This document shows, one piece after another, positions 1 to 7,043 of a stretch of 64,000 nt of DNA (positions within the stretch are counted from its first letter, which is position 1; every line of letters starts with the position of its first letter). Where the stretch lies: positions 1 through 64,000 of the forward strand of contig NZ_JADILK010000008.1 of assembly GCF_017355165.1 (NCBI RefSeq), written 5' to 3'. The notes under the pieces were generated by a model. That model was not told the DNA's origin. It saw nothing but the letters and a program-made list of their open reading frames with translations, and did not search any database. A program made the translations under genes and the position numbers. This stretch comes from Bacillus sp. SD075 (lineage in GTDB: Bacteria > Bacillota > Bacilli > Bacillales > DSM-1321).

Positions 1-28
1 AAAGCCGGCCCATGAGGGCCGGCTTTAT
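1..28 (-). terminator. Terminator after rodA
   Basis: Perfect inverted repeat AAAGCCGGCC/GGCCGGCTTT around a 6-base loop, just after the rodA stop. The distal T-run on the minus strand would lie outside the window. Confidence 0.75.
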
Positions 29-29
29 T

Positions 30-1202
30 TTAAATATCCGTTGAAAACATATACTTCTTATAGTGATACCGAATGCTGAATATTAAGCCCATGGCCATCA
101 TGTTCCCCATTAGCGAGCTTCCTCCATAACTGACAAATGGGAGCGGAATCCCCGTAATTGGCAAAAGGCCTACCGTCATGCCGATATTTTGAAACACATG
201 GAACGTCAACATGCTTATAACGCCAACACAGATGTATGTATAGAAGTTATTTTTCGTGTCCATTCCCGTTTTTGTTATGTGGTAAATCAATAGGAAAAAC
301 AAGGAAATTATGATACTTGATCCGATGAAGCCGAATTCTTCACCGATGATGCTGAAAATGAAATCCGAATGACTTTCAGGCAAATATACTTCCCTCGAAC
401 CGATTCCCTTGCCTGTTGTCTGGCCGGATCCGATGGCCAGTAAGGATTTGGTTAAGTGATACCCTTCAGAGCTGGCATAATTATATGGGTCCAGCCAAGA
501 ATAGATACGGCCGAATTGATAGGATTTTACCCCTAAGTATTTTTCCAAGATCTCCGGCTTCCAAAGGACAAAGTAAAGGACCGCTGAAGCGACGACCATT
601 CCTCCTGAAACGATCGGCAGCAGGATCTTCCATGATACCCCTGAAATGAAAATCATTCCGAGCATGATTGACATGATGACAAGCGAGGTACCCAAATCCG
701 GCTGTTGCATGATTAACAATAAGGGGGCGCCAGTCACAAGACCGATTTTAATAAGCAGCCACATATCCGTTTGAATCGTTTTCAGCGTGTTTTTGAGATG
801 ATGGTTTGAGATGACATTTGCTAAAGCCAGGATTAAGAAAACCTTCATGAACTCCGATGGCTGAATCGAACCGATCCCCGGAATGATGAACCAACTTTTC
901 GCACCATTCCGGACAGGAACGATGGAATCCGGCATAATGATCAGCAAAAAAAGCAAAAATAATCCGAAGCCATAGGCATACCATGAAATTTTTTTCAACT
1001 GATCCGAATCCAGGGTGATGAACCCCAATACGATTCCGATTCCTACTATATACCAAAAAATTTGTTTAATTAAGAAGTTTTCAGCGTACTGTCCAGTCGT
1101 TTGGGCACTATAGATTGCTAAGCAACTTCCAACACATAATAACAGCAATATTGTGACCAAAGAAAAATCTATCCGTGATGAAAATTTATTTTGTTCTTCC
1201 AT
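30..1202 (-). CDS. rodA: Rod-shape-determining SEDS protein RodA (FtsW/RodA/SpoVE family)
   Basis: 390 residues, the usual length for RodA. SEDS proteins are integral-membrane peptidoglycan glycosyltransferases that polymerise lipid II with a class B PBP during wall elongation. The sequence shows about ten hydrophobic segments, the family stretch IQPSEFMKVFLILALA near residue 115, QQPDLGTSLV near 165, and the C-terminal signature GLLPITGIPLPFVSYGGSS near 350. The start ATG has GGGAGAG upstream. It is a single gene with its own promoter, transcribed in the same direction as mntABCD but separated from it by a hairpin. FtsW or SpoVE are alternatives; the length, the short tail and the absence of division genes nearby favour RodA. 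Confidence 0.88.
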   Translation of the reverse strand: MEEQNKFSSRIDFSLVTILLLLCVGSCLAIYSAQTTGQYAENFLIKQIFWYIVGIGIVLGFITLDSDQLKKISWYAYGFGLFLLFLLIIMPDSIVPVRNGAKSWFIIPGIGSIQPSEFMKVFLILALANVISNHHLKNTLKTIQTDMWLLIKIGLVTGAPLLLIMQQPDLGTSLVIMSIMLGMIFISGVSWKILLPIVSGGMVVASAVLYFVLWKPEILEKYLGVKSYQFGRIYSWLDPYNYASSEGYHLTKSLLAIGSGQTTGKGIGSREVYLPESHSDFIFSIIGEEFGFIGSSIIISLFFLLIYHITKTGMDTKNNFYTYICVGVISMLTFHVFQNIGMTVGLLPITGIPLPFVSYGGSSLMGNMMAMGLIFSIRYHYKKYMFSTDI

Positions 1203-1256
1203 ACTTAACTCTCCCTTAAAAAGGCTCCTGCGATACTTCTATAAATACACTTATTC

Positions 1257-1284
1257 ATTATACTTTAAACAAATAAAATCACAA
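1257..1284 (-). promoter_or_regulatory. SigA-type promoter of rodA
   Basis: On the minus strand, TTGTGA (1279-1284), a 16-base spacer and a perfect TATAAT (1257-1262), about 55 bases upstream of the rodA start. Confidence 0.6.
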
Positions 1285-1304
1285 CTATATAGAAGAATAG
1301 TTTA

Positions 1305-1336
1305 CAGGCTTCATGGAGTTATTTCCATGAAGCCTG
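1305..1336 (-). terminator. Hairpin after mntD
   Basis: Perfect 13-bp stem CAGGCTTCATGGA/TCCATGAAGCCTG, 14 bases after the mntD stop. The T-run after it is weak, so it may act partly as an mRNA 3' stabiliser. Confidence 0.55.
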
Positions 1337-1349
1337 CAGGCAGGGGGAG

Positions 1350-2231
1350 CTATGCTTGTGTCTCCTTTGATTTTCTTCGTTTCAGTACTATGCTGACCAA
1401 TCCATGCCCTGGGGAAAAGAGAAAGGCCAATCCGAATAATATGGCGGCCGAACCCACCATGCAGCCTGATATCGAGGCGTCCAAAATGGTGGCTGAATAG
1501 TAGCCGATGACGGAACTTAGCACCCCGACCCCGATACTGACCAATATCATGCGGCTTAAACGGTCTGACAGCAGATAAGCCGTTGCCGCGGGTATGATGA
1601 GCATTCCAACTACTAAAATGGAACCTACACTATCAAAAGAAGCTACAGTTGTCAGTGAAATGAGGCTCATCAATAAGTAATGAAAGAACAGTACAGGAAT
1701 TCCCATTGCAGCCGCAAGTGATGGATCAAACGACACGAGTTTAAACTGTTTGAAGAAAAGGAAGATCAGTATGAGGTTCAGGATAAAACAACTGCCAACT
1801 ATCCAAACAGCTTTTGGACCAGCTTCAATTCCCGCGATTGTCATCGTATTCCAGGGAGTATAAGCTATTTCGCCATAAAGGACATGCTCCAGGTCAAAGT
1901 CTATTTGTTGCGTATATAAGCTCACGAGTACGATCCCCGTTGCAAAAAGGGAAGTGAATACAATCCCGATCGCTGCGTCAGATTGAACGCCCGACGATTG
2001 GAAAAGCTGGATCAAGAATACGGTAAGCAAACCGAGAGCAGCAGCCCCGATCAGCATTGGAACCGAATCACGGGTCCCCGTTATTAAAAATGCCAATACG
2101 ATTCCCGGCAAAACGGAATGACTGATCGCATCCCCAATCAACGTCATTTTCCTTACTATCAAAAAGCATCCTAATACACTGCAAGAACCCGCCACTAATG
2201 CTCCGACTAAAATAATCCAAAAATCATTCAT
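1350..2231 (-). CDS. mntD: Manganese ABC transporter permease MntD
   Basis: 293-residue permease of the ABC-3 (ZnuB/MntC/MntD) family with 8-9 hydrophobic segments. Family landmarks include GDAISHSVLPGIVLAFL near residue 35 and DPSLAAAMGIPV near 170. It overlaps mntC by 4 bases (ATGA), so the two permeases are translationally coupled and probably form the heterodimeric channel fed by MntA and powered by MntB. The four-gene order ABCD matches B. subtilis mntABCD. Zinc is the other possible substrate for this family; the MntR-like site upstream of mntA favours manganese. Confidence 0.88.
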   Translation of the reverse strand: MNDFWIILVGALVAGSCSVLGCFLIVRKMTLIGDAISHSVLPGIVLAFLITGTRDSVPMLIGAAALGLLTVFLIQLFQSSGVQSDAAIGIVFTSLFATGIVLVSLYTQQIDFDLEHVLYGEIAYTPWNTMTIAGIEAGPKAVWIVGSCFILNLILIFLFFKQFKLVSFDPSLAAAMGIPVLFFHYLLMSLISLTTVASFDSVGSILVVGMLIIPAATAYLLSDRLSRMILVSIGVGVLSSVIGYYSATILDASISGCMVGSAAILFGLAFLFSPGHGLVSIVLKRRKSKETQA

Positions 2232-3151
2232 GATGAGTGGCTCCCTTTCCTTCTATCCTGTTCGAGAGAATATTTCTTTTTCGTCGATACCCTTCTCCAT
2301 ACAGAGGAAAGCACTCCGCGTTTAGGTGCAAAAAGCATGGAAAAGAAAAACCATACCGTCGCGGATAAGACAATTAACGGTCCTGTTGGCAAATCATTGA
2401 CCGATGTACTGATCAACGTTCCAGACACACCGCTCAACATTCCGAATACACCAGACAGGATGACCATGATATGCAGCCGCTCCGTCCAATACCTCGCGGA
2501 AACCGCAGGAGTTATCAGTAAAGATGCCATCAATACGACGCCTACAGCCTGGATACCGATCACTACAGCTGCCACGATCAGCATCATGATGAAATAATCC
2601 AGAAAAACAACCGGCAATCCCATCCCCTTAGCGAACCCGGGGTCAAAGGACAGTAATTTGAATTCTTTAAAAAATAAGGTACAAGTGAAAATGAGAATAA
2701 AGGAAACCGTCATCATCATATATACATCGGACATGACCATTGACGCCGTCTGCCCGAATAGAAAGGTATCCAATCCACTCTGGTTTCCATACTCGCTCTG
2801 CTGGATCTGCGTAAGCATGACAATTCCGAAACCAAAGAAAGAAGATAAGATGATTCCAAGGGCCGCATCCTGCTTGATCTTACTGTATCTCGTAAGCACA
2901 CTGATCAAGAAGACAGCCACTAAGCCAGCCAGGGCAGCACCTATTAGAAAGTAGGAAGTGGATTTTACTCCAGTTAACATAAAGGCGACACAGATACCGG
3001 GTAACGCTGCATGTGCGAGCGTGTCGCCAAGCAAAGACTGCTTTCTGAGGTAGGCAAAGCTGCCGATGACCCCGCTGCTTAACCCGAGAAACATCGTGCC
3101 AAGCAATATCCACCTTGTATTTGGATCAGTAATAATATCCAGTATGTTCAT
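2228..3151 (-). CDS. mntC: Manganese ABC transporter permease MntC
   Basis: ABC-3 family membrane permease of about 307 residues, homologous to mntD. It carries the paired family stretches GDTLAHAALPGICVAF near residue 45 and DPGFAKGMGLPV near 175, plus a basic tail. I chose the ATG at 3151 because GAGGTG lies 6 bases upstream; a GTG at 3160 is in frame but falls inside that ribosome binding site. The gene begins 10 bases after the mntB stop and overlaps mntD at its end. It should provide one half of the Mn(II) channel in the cytoplasmic membrane. Confidence 0.87.
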   Translation of the reverse strand: MNILDIITDPNTRWILLGTMFLGLSSGVIGSFAYLRKQSLLGDTLAHAALPGICVAFMLTGVKSTSYFLIGAALAGLVAVFLISVLTRYSKIKQDAALGIILSSFFGFGIVMLTQIQQSEYGNQSGLDTFLFGQTASMVMSDVYMMMTVSFILIFTCTLFFKEFKLLSFDPGFAKGMGLPVVFLDYFIMMLIVAAVVIGIQAVGVVLMASLLITPAVSARYWTERLHIMVILSGVFGMLSGVSGTLISTSVNDLPTGPLIVLSATVWFFFSMLFAPKRGVLSSVWRRVSTKKKYSLEQDRRKGSHSS

Positions 3152-3161
3152 CGTGTGCACC

Positions 3162-3917
3162 TCATTTTAATAAAAGGCCGGACTTGGCGTCTGATAGTAT
3201 CGCTAGGCGGCCTCCATATGTTTCCTGTAAGTATTCGGGAATGAACACTTCTTCTGTCGGACCTATTTTCATCACCTTTTTATTCAATAACATCGTCCAG
3301 TCGAAATATTCCTTCACGGTGGATAAGTCATGATGCACAACCAGAACGGTTTTGCCTTTTTCCTTCAATTCCATCAGCAATTGTATGATTGCTTTCTCTG
3401 TTGCCGCATCCACCCCTACGAACGGTTCATCCATAAAGTAAATATCCGCTTCCTGTGCCAATGCACGGGCCAGGAATATCCGCTGCTGCTGCCCACCTGA
3501 TAGCTGGCTGATCTGGCGGGTAGCGTATTCAGCCATCCCCACCTTATCCAGGCACTCCATCCCCTTCTGCCTCTCGGACTTCCCTGGACGCTTCAGCCAT
3601 CCGAGATGACCATACCTGCCCATCATCACGACATCGAGTGCATTGGTTGGAAAATCCCAATCCACTGACTCACGCTGTGGTACATAGCCGATACTCTTCC
3701 TCATCGATTTATAAGTCGAACCCTTTATTGTGATTTGCCCCGATATTTTGGGGATCAATTCGAGTATTCCCTTTATCAAAGTGGACTTCCCTGCTCCATT
3801 GGGGCCTATGATACCGATTAAATTCCCTTCCGGCACCTCAAATGAGACATCCTCGACAACCGGCTTCTTATGATATGCAATCGTTAAATTCTCTACCTTT
3901 AAAGCTGCTTGATTCAT
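3162..3917 (-). CDS. mntB: Manganese ABC transporter ATP-binding protein MntB
   Basis: 251 residues, a complete ABC ATPase. Walker A GPNGAGKST is at about residues 38-46, the Q-loop region GYVPQRESVDWDFP near 85, the signature LSGGQQQR near 140, Walker B IYFMDEP near 158 and the switch VHHD near 195. The sequence QRESVDWDFP is typical of the Mn/Zn (MntB/ZnuC-like) ATPases. It sits between the lipoprotein and permease genes and should hydrolyse ATP to drive MntCD. Confidence 0.9.
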   Translation of the reverse strand: MNQAALKVENLTIAYHKKPVVEDVSFEVPEGNLIGIIGPNGAGKSTLIKGILELIPKISGQITIKGSTYKSMRKSIGYVPQRESVDWDFPTNALDVVMMGRYGHLGWLKRPGKSERQKGMECLDKVGMAEYATRQISQLSGGQQQRIFLARALAQEADIYFMDEPFVGVDAATEKAIIQLLMELKEKGKTVLVVHHDLSTVKEYFDWTMLLNKKVMKIGPTEEVFIPEYLQETYGGRLAILSDAKSGLLLK

Positions 3918-3929
3918 AGTTTCTCCCCC

Positions 3930-4853
3930 TTATTTCAAAGCATGAACGATGGTATCGGTATTATGCCGGACCATTCCGATATATGTTCCTTCTTCCGTCC
4001 CTTTTTCACCCATGGCATCCGAGAACAATTCACCGCCGATTTCAACTTTGTGGCCCTGCTTCCCTGCACCTTGAATGACAGCCTCGATAGCCTTCCTTGG
4101 TACGCTTGATTCAATGAAAATCGCTTTTATTTTGTTCTCCACAAGATAATTCCTCATATCCGTAACATCTTTTGATCCATATTCCGATAATGTATTGATT
4201 CCTTGGAGACCCCTTACTTCCAGGCCATATGACTGACCGTAGTATCCAAAAGCATCATGTGCTGTAACGAGTACCCGTTGATCTTCTGGTATTTTATTAA
4301 TTTCATCTTGAACGTATTTATCAAGTTCCTCCAATTGCAGAACGTACTCTTCATAATTTTCGCGGAACTCTGCTTCATGGTCTGGATCATTGGCAATCAA
4401 CTCATTCTTGACTGTGTCCGCCGCTACGATCCAAAGCTTTACATCAAACCATACGTGGGGATCATGTTCCGTAGCACTCACCTTGTGAAGCTGGTTCTCC
4501 TTGAAGTCCCCCGTTACGGCAATCGTCGGTTTATCCTTGCTCATCATTTCGAATATATCCGTCATCTTCCCTTCAAGATGCACGCCGTTATAAAAAATCA
4601 TTTCAGCCGAATCCAGTGTCTTCACATCACCCTGTGTCGCTTTATATAGATGGGGGTCGACTCCCGGTCCCATTAAACTGGTGACCTCGACATGTTTACC
4701 GCCGATATTCTCAACCAAATCCCCAATCATTCCCGTTGTTGTAACGACGTCCAACTTGCCATTGCCGTTATCCTTTTCGGCCGTATCATTGCCGCACCCT
4801 GTTAAAATCAGCAATGCAGCAAGCACGCCCCCAATAGATTTTAGAAAACCCAT
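3930..4853 (-). CDS. mntA: Manganese-binding lipoprotein MntA (cluster A-I solute-binding protein)
   Basis: 307 residues. A lipoprotein signal ends in LTGC with Cys20 as the lipidated residue. The mature part has the metal-site motifs of this family: DPHLYKAT (His ligand near 72), DPHVWFD near 135, a Glu in IFIESSVP near 250, and an Asp in LFSDAMG near 280. It is anchored outside the membrane and hands the metal to MntCD. The start has GGGAGGG 7 bases upstream. It is the first gene of the operon, and the upstream region holds a promoter and a probable MntR operator. Confidence 0.9.
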   Translation of the reverse strand: MGFLKSIGGVLAALLILTGCGNDTAEKDNGNGKLDVVTTTGMIGDLVENIGGKHVEVTSLMGPGVDPHLYKATQGDVKTLDSAEMIFYNGVHLEGKMTDIFEMMSKDKPTIAVTGDFKENQLHKVSATEHDPHVWFDVKLWIVAADTVKNELIANDPDHEAEFRENYEEYVLQLEELDKYVQDEINKIPEDQRVLVTAHDAFGYYGQSYGLEVRGLQGINTLSEYGSKDVTDMRNYLVENKIKAIFIESSVPRKAIEAVIQGAGKQGHKVEIGGELFSDAMGEKGTEEGTYIGMVRHNTDTIVHALK

Positions 4854-4886
4854 CCATATTCCCTCCCTTTTTCATCTCTCTAAAAT

Positions 4887-4906
4887 AGTTTGCCATGTAC
4901 AAAACT
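4887..4906 (-). promoter_or_regulatory. Probable MntR operator upstream of mntA
   Basis: AGTTTGCCATGTACAAAACT is an imperfect palindrome (AGTTT...AAACT) close to the remembered Bacillus MntR consensus AGTTTGCCTTAAGGAAACT. It lies 34-53 bases upstream of the mntA start. Immediately beside it, 4910-4925 is a second perfect inverted repeat, TGTAAA-N4-TTTACA. Confidence 0.5.
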
Positions 4907-4969
4907 CAGTGTAAATTTTTTTACATTGTCGCAAATGCTAAAAAGTTTCCTCTACACAACTTATTTTAT

Positions 4970-4999
4970 ACTATACACAATTATACGAAAAAAGTGCAA
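4970..4999 (-). promoter_or_regulatory. SigA-type promoter of mntABCD
   Basis: Minus strand TTGCAC (4994-4999), 18-base spacer, TATAGT (4970-4975). It gives a leader of about 110 bases, which places the MntR-like box downstream of the transcription start. Confidence 0.45.
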
Positions 5000-5050
5000 C
5001 TATTTTTTCAAACATTTCAAAAAGCCCAATGACTTTTACACACAGCAAAA

Positions 5051-5086
5051 ACTGTCTGGAATCACTACTTGGAGCTTCTAGACAGT
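5051..5086 (-). terminator. Terminator upstream of mntA, minus strand
   Basis: ACTGTCTGGA pairs with TCTAGACAGT (9 of 10 bases) and is followed on the minus strand by TTTTTGC. It probably ends transcription coming from the small gene at 5304-5396 and insulates mntABCD. Confidence 0.5.
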
Positions 5087-5303
5087 CAGTCATTTCTATG
5101 GAGAGTGCGTTACCCTCCCGTACATGAAACGTAACGATGAAGGTATATTTATATTGTGGAGTTTTAATGGTGAATATAAACTAGGGGAGCTTTTTTTAAA
5201 AGTTTATGGCGGGACGACGTGAAACTCCCGAGTAAATGCGCGGATTTCATGAGTAATGCCGCGGCATTCTTGACGGGTACCCGGCATTTAAAATCATTGC
5301 CAC

Positions 5304-5396
5304 TCATTTTTCCTGTTTCAAGGAAATTGCCAAGTACGCAAATCCCAATTCGATTCCGCAAAGCACACACAGGGTGAATAAAGTTTGGAACATCAT
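5304..5396 (-). CDS. 30-residue single-span membrane peptide
   Basis: A short reading frame with an excellent ribosome binding site: GGAGGAGGG ends 4 bases before ATG-ATG. The peptide is one hydrophobic helix of about 22 residues (FQTLFTLCVLCGIELGFAYL) with two cysteines and the basic/acidic tail LKQEK. I do not recognise a family; by size and form it could be a membrane micropeptide that attaches to a larger complex. It is divergent from the LacI-type gene and shares a promoter-embedded repeat with it. A longer frame over the same DNA (5164-5370) lacks a ribosome binding site and is less likely. Confidence 0.5.
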   Translation of the reverse strand: MMFQTLFTLCVLCGIELGFAYLAISLKQEK

Positions 5397-5424
5397 GATT
5401 CCCTCCTCCTCTAAGACTAAACCA

Positions 5425-5529
5425 ATCTTAAAGGATGAAACCCATACCACAACAAGACCTTATTTGAAGGATTCTTCAACAGCCTCAATCTGTTCTCTTG
5501 CCCTGAAATGGGTTTCATACTGTACAATA
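5425..5529. promoter_or_regulatory. Divergent promoter pair with a repeated operator-like element
   Basis: Two copies of ATGGGTTTCAT face away from each other: 5509-5519 on the plus strand and 5435-5445 on the minus strand. Each lies at the same place inside a promoter. The plus copy sits between TTGCCC (5499-5504) and TACAAT (5524-5529); the minus copy sits between TTGTTG (5450-5455) and TAAGAT (5425-5430). In both, the element is 4 bases from each hexamer and the spacer is 19 bases. The plus copy extends to the palindrome TGAAA-TGGG-TTTCA. A likely reading is an operator for the adjacent LacI-family protein. Confidence 0.5.
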
Positions 5530-5554
5530 AAAAAAAAGAAAAAACGGTGATACC

Positions 5555-6517
5555 ATGACAAATATTAAAGAAATTGCTCAATGTGCCGGTGTATCTGTCT
5601 CCACAGTGTCTCGTGTATTGAATGATCATCCTTATGTAAGCCCCGATAAAAGAAAGAGTGTTTTAGAAGCCATCGATCGTTTGAATTATTCGAGGAACAT
5701 CAATGCCATTCATCTTTCAAAAGGCAAAACGAATCTTATCGGCATCATCATCCCCTTCAACAATCACCCTTATTACGGGGCAATCGTTAACGGAATCACT
5801 AAACAGGCAAATGCAATTGGCTGTCATATAGTCATCTTTCAAACAAATTATGATAGAGAGAAAGAAATCCAGGCTCTGAATATGCTGCAAATGAAGCAGC
5901 TCGATGGCATTATCGTTTGTTCGAGGATTTCGGAAATGAAAATCTTTTTGGATTATCAAAAATACGGACCGATCATCTTATGCGAAGATACAGCCCAGGC
6001 TGAGTTCTCATCCATCAGCATTGATCATTATGCAGCTTTCTCCTGTGCCCTTGAGTACGTGATTGCTAAAGGATATAAGAAAATTGGATACAGCCTTGGC
6101 CGTAAAAAGAGCAGAAATAGTTCTCATCGTACAAAGGCCTTCAACGATATCATGGATAAACATCAACTGATAAACAATAAAAACTGGCTGTTTGAAGGCA
6201 GTTATCACATCAAGGACGGTGAACAATTGTTTCAGGAATGGAATTCAATGTCAGATAAACCTGAGGCCTTAATCATCACGAATGATGACACGGCGGCAGG
6301 CTTCATTCTTACCGCTAAGAAATCGGGTATAAGGGTACCGGAAGACGTGGCCATTCTCGGATTCAATAATGATGGCCTTAGTGAAATGCTCGACATCACG
6401 ACCATTTCCTTACCACTTGAATGGATTGGGAAGATGGCAGTGGACTTATTTGAGAATCCTGAAGTGGTCAAACATGTAAAACTGGAATATGCCCTCATTA
6501 AAAGGAGGACCGTCTAG
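5555..6517 (+). CDS. LacI-family transcriptional regulator
   Basis: 320 residues. The N-terminal helix-turn-helix and hinge are typical: MTNIKEIAQCAGVSVSTVSRVLNDHPYVS, followed by a periplasmic-binding-protein-like sugar domain (NLIGIIIPFNNHPYYGAIVNGI near 62, LIITNDDTAAGFI near 235, ILGFNNDGLSEML near 270). The protein should bind DNA as a dimer and respond to a sugar or related ligand. No sugar operon is adjacent, so the ligand cannot be inferred. The most likely targets visible here are its own promoter and the divergent micropeptide gene, which carry the same repeat. The downstream gene lysP has its own promoter and riboswitch. Confidence 0.88.
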   Translation: MTNIKEIAQCAGVSVSTVSRVLNDHPYVSPDKRKSVLEAIDRLNYSRNINAIHLSKGKTNLIGIIIPFNNHPYYGAIVNGITKQANAIGCHIVIFQTNYDREKEIQALNMLQMKQLDGIIVCSRISEMKIFLDYQKYGPIILCEDTAQAEFSSISIDHYAAFSCALEYVIAKGYKKIGYSLGRKKSRNSSHRTKAFNDIMDKHQLINNKNWLFEGSYHIKDGEQLFQEWNSMSDKPEALIITNDDTAAGFILTAKKSGIRVPEDVAILGFNNDGLSEMLDITTISLPLEWIGKMAVDLFENPEVVKHVKLEYALIKRRTV

Positions 6518-6611
6518 TTATCAGGATGCTTATTTTAGTATATCGACATTTGAATTCATCCATGCTTCCATCATTCAATAACTAGGGAAAAATAACCACA
6601 CAAAATAATCA

Positions 6612-6640
6612 TTGCGATATCCTAGAAGTTATTTTATAAT
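6612..6640 (+). promoter_or_regulatory. SigA-type promoter of lysP leader
   Basis: TTGCGA (6612-6617), a 17-base spacer and a perfect TATAAT (6635-6640). Transcription would start near 6647, about 115 bases before the lysine aptamer. Confidence 0.6.
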
Positions 6641-6761
6641 TTTGATATAGTAAAGTTTACTCAGTTACTAGCAATCTATTAGCGATTTCATGAGTACCAT
6701 CGTCCGTCGTCAATTACAAGCTGGCGCAACGATTTTAGAAAATTGAATACTTCCTCATTTA

Positions 6762-6946
6762 CCGATGAGTTAGAGGCTGCAGCTTATAAAAGTAAAACGG
6801 ACGAGATTCTGGAAAATTAATGACTCCGTTTAAAAGGATAAGTTGCCGAAGTTAGGGTATATTCCATGTATATTCTTGCTGGCGGTGTTACCGAACAGGA
6901 ACACCACTGTCACGTTTTTTCAAAAAGCGTGGGGAGCTATCTTCGG
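6762..6946 (+). promoter_or_regulatory. Lysine riboswitch (L-box) of lysP
   Basis: The conserved blocks of the lysine aptamer occur in order: TAGAGGCTGC (usual AGAGGTGC), AAAAGTA, GATTCTGGAAAA, GTTGCCGAAG, TTGCTGGCGG, ACTGTCACG and GGGGAGCTATCTTC. The 5' CCGATGAG pairs with the 3' ATCTTCGG to close P1. The length of about 185 bases fits the class. An intrinsic terminator follows and the controlled gene is a LysP-type permease, as in B. subtilis yvsH. Lysine binding should favour termination. The first block has an extra C compared with the consensus I remember. Confidence 0.85.
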
Positions 6947-6967
6947 AAGGATAAACGGGTTTATTAT

Positions 6968-7007
6968 AAACAGCCGTCGATCTTTTTCGACTGCTGTTTT
7001 TTTATTT
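6968..7007 (+). terminator. Riboswitch-controlled terminator of lysP
   Basis: AACAGCCGTCGA pairs with TCGACTGCTGTT (11 of 12) and is followed by TTTTTTTATTTTT. It is the expression platform of the lysine riboswitch. Confidence 0.8.
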
Positions 7008-7043
7008 TTCGTTCCCTTCCAATAAAAAGGAGTGTAACATCAA

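Noticed and set aside
5164-5370. 68-codon minus-strand frame
   Set aside because: Starts with GTG without a ribosome binding site and overlaps the better-supported 30-residue peptide in another frame.
6683-6820. Open stretch reading like the C-terminus of a degraded gene (ends ...KTDEILEN)
   Set aside because: Its second half is the 5' part of the lysine riboswitch, whose blocks explain the sequence.
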